Part shown: positions 9,116-17,685 of the stretch, piece by piece | Layout: each line of letters starts with the position of its first letter | Numbering within the stretch: position 1 is the first letter of the stretch | DNA from: Ruegeria profundi | GTDB taxonomy: Bacteria > Pseudomonadota > Alphaproteobacteria > Rhodobacterales > Rhodobacteraceae | Reading direction: 5' to 3' | Assembly: GCF_001507545.1 (NCBI RefSeq) | Contig: NZ_LQBP01000007.1 | Coordinates: 181,997 to 245,996 of the forward strand | DNA: 64,000 bases | Program-made: the position numbers and the translations under genes | The notes under the pieces: model-generated | What the model saw: the letters and a program-made list of their open reading frames with translations, nothing else | What the model was told of the DNA's origin: nothing | Database searches by the model: none

Positions 9116-9871
9116 TCAGATATTGTACATCTTGCTTTCCATCGGGAACATCTTTCGGATCGCTCTTAGGCTGTTTTCCGAAAGGACTAGTGGTTTTTTG
9201 TCCTTCTCTGTTTTTTCAGCTCCTTCCGACTGATTGACATGCGGAAGCTGTTTTTGATTTTTTCTGGCGCGAGAAAACGCTTTCAAACTACGAGTTTGTA
9301 TCGCTTCGGCTAAAGCAGGAAATCTTCGGTCGTCCATTTGACGTGACAACCACCGGTTCAACTGTTCTGTATTTTCTAGCCGAAACAGACGGTTGATATG
9401 GTTGTTGCCCGCGCGATCAAAGGCGTGGGCTTCAAGGCTGAGTGGGGACAGGTTGTCGGTAGAAATCCAACTGGGTGCAAGCTCTTGCCAAGCCGGGTCC
9501 ATGCCTACCGAGCCGAATTGAATCCAGTGTTCGAAGTCCATCTTGGAGTTCTCATCCCACGTGGGCTGGTAGTTGTAGTTGCTGTCGGAGTCTGGTTTGA
9601 AAAACCGATAATAGGACCACAGCATGTCGGCGGGATGTCGGGTGGTCATGAAAAATTTGAGCTTTGGGTGATGGGGGTACAGCTCTGCCAGCTTAGCTTT
9701 GACATAGGGCGCCGTATCGTGGGGGTGAAAATTTTTGACCTGACCGGCTACGTCGACTGCAAAGTCCCCGTGTTTCTTGGAAATGTAGGGCCAAAGATGT
9801 GTACGAATAGATGTAGAGCCACATCGCGGTTTGGATATGAAAACAAGGCCCTTGGAGAAAAGTACTCTCAC
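9116..9871 (-). CDS. Sulfotransferase-like P-loop protein
   Basis: A ~251-residue protein resembling cytosolic/Stf0-type sulfotransferases. KPRCGSTSIR (14-23) is the 5'-phosphosulfate-binding loop for PAPS, and TTRHPADMLWSYY (76-88) matches the 3'-phosphate-binding region where RxPxxxxxSxY is expected. The C-terminal ~60 residues are charged and lysine-rich. The GTG at 9871 has AAAGGATC upstream; a TTG at 9958 would add 29 cysteine- and tryptophan-rich residues with no family resemblance. Base composition is visibly more AT-rich than the neighbours, which hints at horizontal origin. Acceptor unknown; it could sulfate a surface glycan or lipid. Confidence 0.7.
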   Translation of the reverse strand: MRVLFSKGLVFISKPRCGSTSIRTHLWPYISKKHGDFAVDVAGQVKNFHPHDTAPYVKAKLAELYPHHPKLKFFMTTRHPADMLWSYYRFFKPDSDSNYNYQPTWDENSKMDFEHWIQFGSVGMDPAWQELAPSWISTDNLSPLSLEAHAFDRAGNNHINRLFRLENTEQLNRWLSRQMDDRRFPALAEAIQTRSLKAFSRARKNQKQLPHVNQSEGAEKTEKDKKPLVLSENSLRAIRKMFPMESKMYNI

Positions 9872-10100
9872 AAATTTGATCCTTTGGCTGTCTGTCTGCG
9901 GTGGTGTTGGCCAACAGACGCACACTGAAACAGTTTGGTCGCGTTGCCAAGCTTGCAAGCTGTGGCAAAAACAAAAAGGGGGGGCGGCGCAACGCGTGAT
10001 ACCCGGCGTGTTTCAGGCGCGTTTCGGATCAAGCCAAAGACCGTTGCGCGCGCATTTTTGGGGGCTCAGCGCGAGGACAGGAAGCCGCATGCAATGGCGT

Positions 10101-10847
10101 TTAATCGGATACAGGCAGCTCTTGAACCGTTGTTCTGTATCGTTTGGACGCAATAAAACAGCGCGGTAACTGATCGATCACCTCGTCGATCGGGTCATAC
10201 ACACGATCTGCTTTTGCCTTCAGGTCAGCCGGGATGTCCTTGGGTGCGCGGTCCCGTCGTTCAGGCGGTTTGAACTCCAGCCCGGTAAAGCGCGAGATGG
10301 TATCCTGGTATTCCCAAATCGCGTCATAGTGGACACACAAAACAGGAACGTCTTCGAAAGTCACCCATTCCTTGATTTGACGCGCCTGCTGAAGCACGTC
10401 GCGCTCGAACAGTTCGTCGTAGGTTCCATTGGCGTGCAGGTGATAGAAGTGCGATTCGATCCAGTCTGGACCATATCCTTCCATCGCGGCATGGACGGAA
10501 AACGCGGAATCCTTGGCCGGTCCAAAGCAGAACACGACTCGTGTGTTTTCCGGCCAAGAGGACAAAGATTGGGGGAAGTCATGTGTTTTGTATACGCAGG
10601 GTGCACGGAATGTCGCGTCATTCATGCGGGCGACAAAGCTCGAGTGTTTCACGGCTCTGGGCTTGATTTTTTTCAATGATTTTAAAAGAGCCAGGAAAGT
10701 CATCGTGCTGCCTGACCGGCCATTGCTTGCGACTATAACGCAGTTTTCCGGGGCATTTTGCAGCAGACGCCGCAATTGCAGCGGCGCGAGCCTTTTTCGA
10801 ACGCTCCGCATCCATTTTTCCCTGCGGGCTTTGATAAAGCCGATCAC
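10101..10847 (-). CDS. Putative sulfotransferase-like P-loop protein
   Basis: A 248-residue protein with a nucleotide-binding loop SNGRSGSTMTF (41-51), like the PAPS loop of sulfotransferases, and a following segment RVVFCFGPAKDSAFSVHAA that would occupy the 3'-phosphate site. It is otherwise divergent and I would not fix the substrate. The GTG start at 10847 overlaps the ettA stop as GTGA, so it is probably translated by coupling to ettA; an alternative ATG is at 10811. It is the second P-loop gene of this kind within 2 kb (see 9116-9871), but the two are not close paralogues. Confidence 0.6.
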   Translation of the reverse strand: MIGFIKARREKWMRSVRKRLAPLQLRRLLQNAPENCVIVASNGRSGSTMTFLALLKSLKKIKPRAVKHSSFVARMNDATFRAPCVYKTHDFPQSLSSWPENTRVVFCFGPAKDSAFSVHAAMEGYGPDWIESHFYHLHANGTYDELFERDVLQQARQIKEWVTFEDVPVLCVHYDAIWEYQDTISRFTGLEFKPPERRDRAPKDIPADLKAKADRVYDPIDEVIDQLPRCFIASKRYRTTVQELPVSD

Positions 10848-12511
10848 CGCGCAAACTTCTTGTGTTTCAACCGCTTGGGCTCCAGTGCGTCCGGGCCGAG
10901 CCTGCGCTTCTTGTCCTCTTCGTAATCTTCGAAATTGCCCTCGAACCACTCCACATGCGCGTCGCCCTCAAAGGCCAGAATATGCGTGCAAATCCGGTCG
11001 AGGAAAAAGCGGTCGTGGCTGATGACCACGGCGCAGCCGGCGAAATCGACGAGGGCGTCTTCCAGTGCGCGCAGGGTTTCGACGTCCAGATCATTGGTTG
11101 GTTCGTCGAGCAGCAGCACGTTGCCGCCCTCTTTCAGCAGGCGGGCCATGTGGACGCGGTTACGCTCACCACCTGATAGCAGCGAGACCTTCTTCTGCTG
11201 GTCGCCGCCCTTGAAGTTGAAGGATGAGCAATAGGCGCGGGAATTGACCTGTGCATCGCCCAGTTGGATGACCTCGGCGCCGCCTGTGATCGCCTCCCAC
11301 ACGGTGTCGTTGTCCTTGAGGTCGTCGCGCGACTGGTCGACATAGGACAGCTGCACCGTATCGCCTAGCGTGATGGTGCCGCTGTCGGGCTGTTCCTGCC
11401 CGGTGAGCATCTTGAACAGCGTCGATTTACCGGCACCGTTGGGGCCGATGACGCCAACTATACCGCCGGGGGGCAGGGCGAAGTCCAGCCCTTCGATCAG
11501 TTGTTTGTCGCCCATGTGTTTCGACAAGCCCTCGACCTCGATCACCTTGCCGCCAAGGCGCTGGCCGTTGGGTATGACGATCTGGGCGCGGGTCAGCTTT
11601 TCGCGCTCGGACTGTTCGGCCAGATCGTTATAGGCGTTGATCCGGGCTTTGGATTTGGCCTGACGGGCCTTCTGGCCCTGACGCATCCATTCCAGCTCGC
11701 GCTGCAGGGTTTTCTGCTTGGACTTGTCTTCACGCGCTTCCTGCTCCAGCCGTTTGGCTTTTTGTTCCAGCCATGAGGAATAGTTGCCCTCATAAGGAAT
11801 GCCGCGGCCACGGTCGAGTTCCAGAATCCAGCCGGTGATGTCATCCAGGAAATAGCGGTCGTGGGTGACGATCAGGATGGTGCCCTTGTAGTCGATCAGG
11901 TGCTGTTGCAGCCAGGCGATGGTCTCGGCGTCCAGGTGGTTAGTCGGTTCGTCGAGCAGCAGCATGTCGGGCGCTTCCAACAGCAGCTTGCAGAGCGCAA
12001 CGCGGCGTTTTTCACCGCCTGACAGCGTTTCGACATTGGCGTCGTCGGGCGGGCAGCGCAGCGCCTCCATTGAGACATCAATCTGACTGTCGAGGTCCCA
12101 CAGGTTCTCGGCGTCGATCGCGTCCTGCAGGGTGGTCATTTCCTCCATCAGCTCGTCCGAATAATTCTCGGCGATCTCCATGGCGATTTCGTTGAAGCGA
12201 TCAACCTTGGCCTTTTTCCCGGCCACGCCCAGCATGACGTTTTCACGAACGGTGAGGGATTCATCCAGCTGCGGTTCCTGCGGCAGATAGCCGACCTTTG
12301 CACCCTCAGCCGCCCATGCCTCACCCGTGTAGTCGGTGTCGAGGCCCGCCATGATCTTCATCAGCGTCGACTTACCCGCGCCGTTGACGCCGACGACACC
12401 AATTTTCACGCCGGGCAGAAAGCTCAGGTGGATGTTTTCAAAGCACTTCTTGCCACCGGGATAAGTCTTCGAGACACCCTGCATGTGGTAGACATATTGA
12501 TAGGCGGCCAT
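10844..12511 (-). CDS. ettA: Energy-dependent translational throttle protein EttA
   Basis: A 555-residue ABC-F protein with two ATPase domains and no membrane segments. The first Walker A is GVNGAGKST (41-49) and the second GPNGAGKST lies near 355; each domain has LSGGE(K/R) and LLLDEPTN. The linker between them contains the long charged arm (KRLEQEAREDKSKQ and following) typical of EttA, which contacts the ribosomal E site and gates initiation of the first peptide bond according to ADP/ATP ratio. Length and the N-terminal YQYVYHMQGVSKTYPGGK match EttA specifically. The downstream P-loop gene overlaps its stop by four bases. Confidence 0.95.
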   Translation of the reverse strand: MAAYQYVYHMQGVSKTYPGGKKCFENIHLSFLPGVKIGVVGVNGAGKSTLMKIMAGLDTDYTGEAWAAEGAKVGYLPQEPQLDESLTVRENVMLGVAGKKAKVDRFNEIAMEIAENYSDELMEEMTTLQDAIDAENLWDLDSQIDVSMEALRCPPDDANVETLSGGEKRRVALCKLLLEAPDMLLLDEPTNHLDAETIAWLQQHLIDYKGTILIVTHDRYFLDDITGWILELDRGRGIPYEGNYSSWLEQKAKRLEQEAREDKSKQKTLQRELEWMRQGQKARQAKSKARINAYNDLAEQSEREKLTRAQIVIPNGQRLGGKVIEVEGLSKHMGDKQLIEGLDFALPPGGIVGVIGPNGAGKSTLFKMLTGQEQPDSGTITLGDTVQLSYVDQSRDDLKDNDTVWEAITGGAEVIQLGDAQVNSRAYCSSFNFKGGDQQKKVSLLSGGERNRVHMARLLKEGGNVLLLDEPTNDLDVETLRALEDALVDFAGCAVVISHDRFFLDRICTHILAFEGDAHVEWFEGNFEDYEEDKKRRLGPDALEPKRLKHKKFAR

Positions 12512-12648
12512 GTCGCGTCCTCTGGGTCGGGGAATTCAGGTTGAAACGCTAGATATCCAAGCCGGGCGGGCGGGGCAAGCTGGAGGTTTTGTGATTTTTA
12601 CCGCTCACACGTGTCGGCTAGGTTGGCGGCATGGAATAGGGGGATAAT

Positions 12649-13119
12649 TTGTCGGAATTGGCTGAATTGATCGCAGGTTGGGCACAGCCTGGACGGATCG
12701 AATGGATCGGTGTGCGGCCAGATCGGCGCGCGCCCATGACTGCAGTTGAAGAGCTTACCCTGACTGCAAATGGGCTAGACGGCGACCGGGGCCGCGCGGG
12801 CAAGCGGGCGGTGACGCTGATCCAGCAAGAGCATCTTTCAGCGATTGGCTCGTATCTGGGGCAAGGATCGGTCGCGCCTGACATTCTACGGCGCAATCTG
12901 GTGGTATCGGGGATCAATCTGTCGGCGCTCAAGGGGCGCGAGGTACGGGTGGGCGACGCGGTTTTGCGCTTTACCGTCATCTGCGCGCCCTGCAGCCGGA
13001 TGGAAGAGGCGCTGGGAAAGGGTGCCTATTCCGCTGTCCGTGGGCACGGGGGATGGTGCGCCGAAGTGGTGCAGCCCGGACGGGTCAAGCTGGGCGATGT
13101 GGTGCAACCTGTTGATTGA
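12649..13119 (+). CDS. MOSC domain-containing protein
   Basis: A 156-residue stand-alone MOSC-domain protein, the domain found at the C-terminus of molybdenum-cofactor sulfurases and in YiiM/YuaD. The candidate metal/sulfur-handling cysteines are in [14 protein letters not shown] (conserved second Cys), with the family segment [15 protein letters not shown] before it. Function is probably sulfur transfer or hydroxylamine-type substrate reduction with molybdenum cofactor; not determined. The start is a TTG with AGGGGG seven bases upstream, since the nearer ATG (12631) is followed at once by a stop. The stop overlaps a possible TTG start for nadD. Confidence 0.85.
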   Translation: MSELAELIAGWAQPGRIEWIGVRPDRRAPMTAVEELTLTANGLDGDRGRAGKRAVTLIQQEHLSAIGSYLGQGSVAPDILRRNLVVSGINLSALKGREVRVGDAVLRFTVICAPCSRMEEALGKGAYSAVRGHGGWCAEVVQPGRVKLGDVVQPVD

Positions 13120-13151
13120 CAACGACCCGCAGTTCTGAACATCAGCAGGGG

Positions 13152-13772
13152 ATGTTGCGAAGCTTTATTCCATATGCGCGGTCCGGGCAGGTTGTGGGTT
13201 TGTTCGGTGGGTCATTTGATCCACCGCATCCGGGGCATGTGCATGTCACGCTTGAGGCGATGAAGGCGTTTGGACTGGATCGGGTATGGTGGCTGGTGTC
13301 GCCGGGCAATCCTTTGAAGGAACATGGGCCGGCACCGCTAGCGCGACGGGTCAATGCGGCCAAGACGGTGATGAGGCATCCGCGCGTTGAAGTCACTGAC
13401 CTGGAGGCCTTAACCGGGACACGGGCAACCGCTGACACACTGGCGGCGTTGCGACGCCTTTACCCACACGTGAAATTCGTGTGGTTGATGGGGGCTGACA
13501 ATCTGGCGCAGTTCCACAAATGGAAAGACTGGCGTTTGATCATGGACAGCGTTCCCGTGGGCGTAGTCGCGCGACCGGGAGACAGGATTTCCGCAAGGAT
13601 GTCTCCGGCAGCGCGGATTTACGCAAAGTATCGCATCGACGGGCAGGCGCGGCACTTGCTGGGGCGGGCGCAGGCTCCGGCTTGGTGTTTTATCAACGCA
13701 CCGATGATCAATGTCAGCTCGACCGAGATCAGAAGTCGCGGCGATTGGAGCGGCAGGGTGTTGCCCGAATAG
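13152..13772 (+). CDS. nadD: Nicotinate-nucleotide adenylyltransferase
   Basis: A 206-residue NadD that adenylates nicotinate mononucleotide in NAD biosynthesis. The nucleotidyltransferase motif [11 protein letters not shown] lies at 19-29 and the C-terminal signature is [26 protein letters not shown] is characteristic of the family. The frame is open back to a TTG at 13116 that overlaps the MOSC stop; I prefer the ATG at 13152 because homology to other rhodobacterial NadD proteins begins at about that point, though both starts lack an ideal ribosome site. Cotranscribed with the MOSC gene. Confidence 0.92.
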   Translation: MLRSFIPYARSGQVVGLFGGSFDPPHPGHVHVTLEAMKAFGLDRVWWLVSPGNPLKEHGPAPLARRVNAAKTVMRHPRVEVTDLEALTGTRATADTLAALRRLYPHVKFVWLMGADNLAQFHKWKDWRLIMDSVPVGVVARPGDRISARMSPAARIYAKYRIDGQARHLLGRAQAPAWCFINAPMINVSSTEIRSRGDWSGRVLPE

Positions 13773-13838
13773 CCCCTATCGGCGCATAATCTTATTCAAT
13801 GGTTGTGCGCCTGTGATCTCTGGGATTTTAATTGACCC

Positions 13839-15317
13839 ATGGTTGAACGTATTTCGCGACGTCTGTTTCTTACAGGTCTTGGGGTCTCGGTCCTGTCGGG
13901 TCAGGCTTTGGCTGATGCACCTTTGCATTCCTTACGGCCACAGATGCGGGGCGACCTGCCCAGTGGGGCAGAGCGCCTTATTGAGGCCGCAAGGTTACGA
14001 GGCGAGGTTGTCTTTGCCGTGGCCGATGTAGAAACCGGCGCACAGCTTGAGGCGTTTGGCGGTAATCAGGGCTTGCCACCCGCGAGTGTCGGTAAAGCTT
14101 TGACCGCGCTGTATGCGTTGGATGTTCTGGGTGCGGACCACCGATTTGAAACCGCGTTGATGGCTGACGGTCCCATTGAAAATGGGGTGTTGAAGGGGGA
14201 TCTGATCCTGGTGGGTGGCGCGGACCCGTTATTGGACACCGATGACCTTGCCAACATGGCCGCGAACCTGCGTGAAGCCGGCATTACCGAGGTGCGCGGG
14301 GCGTTCAAGGTGTATGACGGCGCGTTGCCCTATGTGTTCAGCATTGATCCGGGGCAGCCGGATCATCTGGGATACAGCCCGTCCATCAGTGGTATTTCGC
14401 TGAATTTCAACCGAGTCCATTTTGAGTGGAAGCGGGCTGGCAACGGGTATGATGTGACCATGGACGCCCGAACTGCCCGCTACAGACCGTCCGTTGATAC
14501 GGCCGCGATGCGTGTTGAGAAGCGTAACTTGCCTATCTACACCTATCAGCCAAGCGCGCGGCAGGATCGCTGGACAGTCGCCCGCGCTGCGTTGGGCAAT
14601 GGTGGCGCGCGCTGGCTGCCTGTCCGCAAACCTGCGCTTTATGCAGGGGACGTGTTCCGGACGCTGGCTCGGTCTAACGGGATTGTTCTTGGACGTGTCC
14701 AGATCACGCGGGAAACGCCCCAGGGGCAGGTTTTGGTTGTCCACCAGAGTGATCCGTTGGAAAGCATCCTGCGGGGGATGCTGAAATACTCAACCAATAT
14801 CACCGCAGAAATGGTGGGCATGGCGGCGTCCAGAGCGCGCGGGGCGGACATTCAAAGCCTGGCGGATTCGGCGGCCGAGATGAACCGATGGGCTAATGAA
14901 ACTTACGGTGTGACCGGGATTGCGATGGTGGATCATTCGGGGTTGGGCGATGCGTCCCGCGTGGCACCCGAAGATCTGGTGACAGCTTTGGTCGCTGCCC
15001 GAAAGGACGGCGCACTGCGACCGCTGCTGAAAAGTTTCGCCCTAGTCGACAGTCAGGGTCGTCCGGTCAGGGATCATCCAATCAAGGTGGATGCCAAAAC
15101 CGGAACACTGAATTTCGTGTCAGGGCTGGGCGGGTTCATGACGGCTCCGGATGGATCGGAACTGGCGTTTGCAATATTTACCGCCGATGTCGGCCACCGT
15201 GCGACGATCCCCCGCGCGCTGCGCGAACGTCCCGACGGTGCCCGCAGCTGGAACCGCAGGTCACGCAAGCTGCAACGTGCCTTGATCGAACGGTGGGGAT
15301 CGCTGCAGGGCAGTTGA
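13839..15317 (+). CDS. dacB: D-Ala-D-Ala carboxypeptidase/endopeptidase (PBP4, family S13)
   Basis: A 492-residue periplasmic penicillin-binding protein. It begins with a signal sequence containing RISRRLFLTGLG (twin-arginine-like) and cleaved near ALA-DA at about 26. The active-site triad motifs are S83-V-G-K86, Y-S-T-N near 317 and A-K-T-G near 420. The long insertion between the first two motifs is typical of S13 enzymes, which trim pentapeptides and cleave 4-3 cross-links. No clear ribosome site precedes the ATG. It follows nadD by 66 bases. Confidence 0.93.
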   Translation: MVERISRRLFLTGLGVSVLSGQALADAPLHSLRPQMRGDLPSGAERLIEAARLRGEVVFAVADVETGAQLEAFGGNQGLPPASVGKALTALYALDVLGADHRFETALMADGPIENGVLKGDLILVGGADPLLDTDDLANMAANLREAGITEVRGAFKVYDGALPYVFSIDPGQPDHLGYSPSISGISLNFNRVHFEWKRAGNGYDVTMDARTARYRPSVDTAAMRVEKRNLPIYTYQPSARQDRWTVARAALGNGGARWLPVRKPALYAGDVFRTLARSNGIVLGRVQITRETPQGQVLVVHQSDPLESILRGMLKYSTNITAEMVGMAASRARGADIQSLADSAAEMNRWANETYGVTGIAMVDHSGLGDASRVAPEDLVTALVAARKDGALRPLLKSFALVDSQGRPVRDHPIKVDAKTGTLNFVSGLGGFMTAPDGSELAFAIFTADVGHRATIPRALRERPDGARSWNRRSRKLQRALIERWGSLQGS

Positions 15318-15319
15318 TC

Positions 15320-15742
15320 TCAGGTTGTGTGACGCGCCCGGGCACCGCGTTCAATGGCCGCTGCGTGCAGGCGATCGATGTTCAACTCGTAGCGGATTTC
15401 TTCCAGAAGGCGCAGCTCGGTCTCGGCCAGGGACCCATCCGCCGCGGCGACATCACAGGCCAGCGCATAGGCCGTTTCATGCAACCGGTCCGGCAGGTTG
15501 TCGCGGATCAGGCCGAACAGGGCATCTAGGCCGTCTTCCTGTTCGAAAAGGTCGAACACGACTTGGGATACGCGCCGCGTACGGTCAGCATCATATTCCG
15601 CGAAAACCGGCAGCATGTTGACTGCGCCTTCGATCTTGACCAATTCAGCCGTCCGGATTGTTTCATCCGACGCAGAGATCGCAACCATGATCGCAACAAG
15701 GCAATCCTGTGGGGACATTGGGTGAGCTACTTGTTGGGTCAT
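15320..15742 (-). CDS. TerB-like domain protein
   Basis: A 140-residue all-helical acidic protein of the tellurite-resistance TerB-like superfamily. The conserved acidic pattern CDVAAADGSLAETELRLLEEI near the C-terminus is the TerB-type metal-binding helix-turn, and an analogous ISASDETIRTAEL occurs near the N-terminus, giving the internal repeat seen in this fold. No signal peptide. Its job is unknown; Rhodobacterales commonly carry such a single-domain gene away from ter operons. Ends three bases from the convergent dacB stop; AGGACGA precedes the ATG. Confidence 0.75.
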   Translation of the reverse strand: MTQQVAHPMSPQDCLVAIMVAISASDETIRTAELVKIEGAVNMLPVFAEYDADRTRRVSQVVFDLFEQEDGLDALFGLIRDNLPDRLHETAYALACDVAAADGSLAETELRLLEEIRYELNIDRLHAAAIERGARARHTT

Positions 15743-15825
15743 GGTGTCGTCCTGCTTGGGCTTTTCTGCACCCGCACGATAGGTGGACTGACAGGCAGGT
15801 TCAACGGATTTTGCCCTCGACCCGG

Positions 15826-16293
15826 TCAGAGAATCGGCAACGGTCCCCTCGTTTTGGTCTGGCGCAGCACGAAATTGCTGCGGGTATCGCGCACCAAACC
15901 GGATTTCAGCAGACGCTGCATGATGAAATGTTCCAGGTTTTCGGGTGTTTTGGCATAAACCTTCAGAATGAAATCATGATCGCCGGTGATTGAGGCGCAT
16001 TCGACGATCTGCGGTTCTGTCTCAACAAGTCGCAGAAATGCGGTGATGCTTTCCTCTTGGTGATCGCGCAGCGCGACATGGACATATGCGATAGCGTCGA
16101 GACCTACGGATTTGGCTCGTACCTGCGCAGTATACCCGGACACCACACCAGACGCTTCGAGATCGCGCACGCGACGCCAGCATTGCGAGGCAGATAGGCC
16201 GGTACGGTCCGCAAGCTCTTGCATCGACAATCGGCCATCAATCTGAAGCTGGCACAGGATGGCAATATCAGCGGCTTGGAGATTGTGTTTCAT
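15826..16293 (-). CDS. Lrp/AsnC-family transcriptional regulator
   Basis: A 155-residue Lrp/AsnC protein: N-terminal helix-turn-helix (LSMQELADRTGLSASQCWRRV, cut here to the recognisable part LADRTGLSASQCWRRV) and a C-terminal RAM ligand-binding domain with the GDHDFILKV strand. It is divergent from phhA with about 108 bases between start codons, the usual arrangement for a phenylalanine-responsive activator of phhAB. The ATG lies inside the palindrome TTTCATGAAA, suggesting self-binding. Confidence 0.93.
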   Translation of the reverse strand: MKHNLQAADIAILCQLQIDGRLSMQELADRTGLSASQCWRRVRDLEASGVVSGYTAQVRAKSVGLDAIAYVHVALRDHQEESITAFLRLVETEPQIVECASITGDHDFILKVYAKTPENLEHFIMQRLLKSGLVRDTRSNFVLRQTKTRGPLPIL

Positions 16294-16297
16294 GAAA
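16288..16297. promoter_or_regulatory. Palindrome at the lrp start codon
   Basis: TTTCATGAAA is a perfect 10-base palindrome centred on the regulator's start codon, followed by an AT-rich stretch with ATATATAT up to about 16330, as expected for an Lrp-type autoregulatory and phhA-activating region. Binding is inferred only. Confidence 0.4.
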
Positions 16298-16401
16298 TCT
16301 GACTTTGCGAAATATATATATCAAAATGACCTAACTTCTTTGAGGTTTCAAACGAAAACCACCGGGTTTTCAGGCTATACTTTCTGATCGGAGGAAAAGT
16401 G

Positions 16402-17202
16402 ATGCCAAAGTCGACCAAGTATGTTTCCAAAGTGGCCGATGCACGCGGCCACATCACCTATACAGCCGAGGAAGACGCCGTTTGGGCTGATCTTTACGCC
16501 GCGCAGCAAGAGAATGTGCAGCGTTACATGGCCCGCGACTATCTTGCCGGGTTGGAACGGCTAGACTTGCCGAAGACCCGAGTGCCGTCTTGCGCGGATA
16601 TCTCGGACCGGCTTTTGGACCTGACAGGTTGGCGGGTGCAGCCCGTTCCGGCGCTGATCGGGTTCAAGACCTTCTTTGGTATGCTGGCGGACAGGGTATT
16701 CCCCGCCGCGTCCTTCATCCGTTCGCGTGAGGATTTCGATTACATCGAAGAGCCCGACATCTTTCATGAGATTTTCGGTCATACACCGTTGCTAAGCGAT
16801 CCGCGCTTTGCGGCGTTCAGCCATGCGATTGGAAAGGCGGGGGTTCAGGCCAGCGAAAAAGACTATGCCTGGTTGATCCGGCTTTATTGGTTCTCAATCG
16901 AATTCGGGCTGCGCCGTCAGGATGGTGAGATCAAGGCGCTGGGGTCGGGGCTTGCGTCATCGCCTACGGAACTTGTCTACGCCGTAGAAAGCGATATTCC
17001 CGACCGCGATCCGTTCGATGTTCTGACTATACTGCGCACGCCGTATCGGATCGACATGCACCAGATGGGGTACTTCGTGTTAAACTCACCCGAGGAGCTG
17101 TTTGCAGCCGCCGAGCGTGACCTGCTGGCAGATGTACATCAGGCGCAATCCCTTGGATTGCTGCCAAACAAGTTCCCACCCAAGTCAACCGCAGCGGAGT
17201 GA
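16402..17202 (+). CDS. phhA: Phenylalanine 4-monooxygenase
   Basis: A 266-residue monomeric iron- and tetrahydropterin-dependent phenylalanine hydroxylase that converts phenylalanine to tyrosine. Iron ligands are His122 and His127 in FHEIFGHTP and Glu167 in SIEFGL; these match the 2-His-1-Glu triad. It lacks the eukaryotic regulatory domain. The ATG at 16402 is spaced seven bases from GAGG; a GTG one codon earlier is possible. The pterin recycling enzyme follows after 7 bases, and the divergent Lrp gene is the probable regulator. Confidence 0.96.
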   Translation: MPKSTKYVSKVADARGHITYTAEEDAVWADLYAAQQENVQRYMARDYLAGLERLDLPKTRVPSCADISDRLLDLTGWRVQPVPALIGFKTFFGMLADRVFPAASFIRSREDFDYIEEPDIFHEIFGHTPLLSDPRFAAFSHAIGKAGVQASEKDYAWLIRLYWFSIEFGLRRQDGEIKALGSGLASSPTELVYAVESDIPDRDPFDVLTILRTPYRIDMHQMGYFVLNSPEELFAAAERDLLADVHQAQSLGLLPNKFPPKSTAAE

Positions 17203-17209
17203 ACCCGTC

Positions 17210-17563
17210 ATGCCACAATCAGCAGAAACCTGCAGCCTGTCCGACCGAACCTGTGTGCCATGTTCCGGTGGCGTTCCGGCTTTGACCCAAGCCGAGGCCG
17301 AAACGCATATGGCCGAACTCGCGCCTGATTGGAGACTGGACGAAGAAGCCAAAGAGCTCAGCCGTCACTACACGTTCAAGGGTTTTGCCAAAGCGACCTA
17401 TCTGGCCAATCTCTGCGCGTGGATGGCAGATCAGCAGGGGCATCACCCGGATGTAACTTTTGGCTGGGGCTATGTTGACGTCAAGCTGACCACGCATGAA
17501 ATCGGTGGCCTGAGCGAGAATGACTTTATCTGGGCCGCGAAACTGGACCAGATGACTGCGTAA
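17210..17563 (+). CDS. phhB: 4a-hydroxytetrahydrobiopterin dehydratase
   Basis: A 117-residue pterin-4a-carbinolamine dehydratase that regenerates the pterin cofactor after each PhhA turnover. The active-site signature is GHHPDVTFGWGYVDVKLTTH, with the two histidines before PDV. The first ~20 residues are cysteine-containing and extend beyond the usual domain (CSLSDRTCVPCSGG), a feature common in alphaproteobacterial homologues and possibly metal-binding. The ATG at 17210 is chosen because the upstream open frame overlaps phhA out of frame. Operon partner of phhA. Confidence 0.94.
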   Translation: MPQSAETCSLSDRTCVPCSGGVPALTQAEAETHMAELAPDWRLDEEAKELSRHYTFKGFAKATYLANLCAWMADQQGHHPDVTFGWGYVDVKLTTHEIGGLSENDFIWAAKLDQMTA

Positions 17564-17685
17564 AACAGCCATTCCATCACGAAAAACAGCGGGCTTTATT
17601 GACTCATGCTGCACCGGCACAATAGGAGGGGCCGGTCGGTTGCATGCGGCGACTGACGCTGATTTTCCCGATGGAGCAAATAAAT

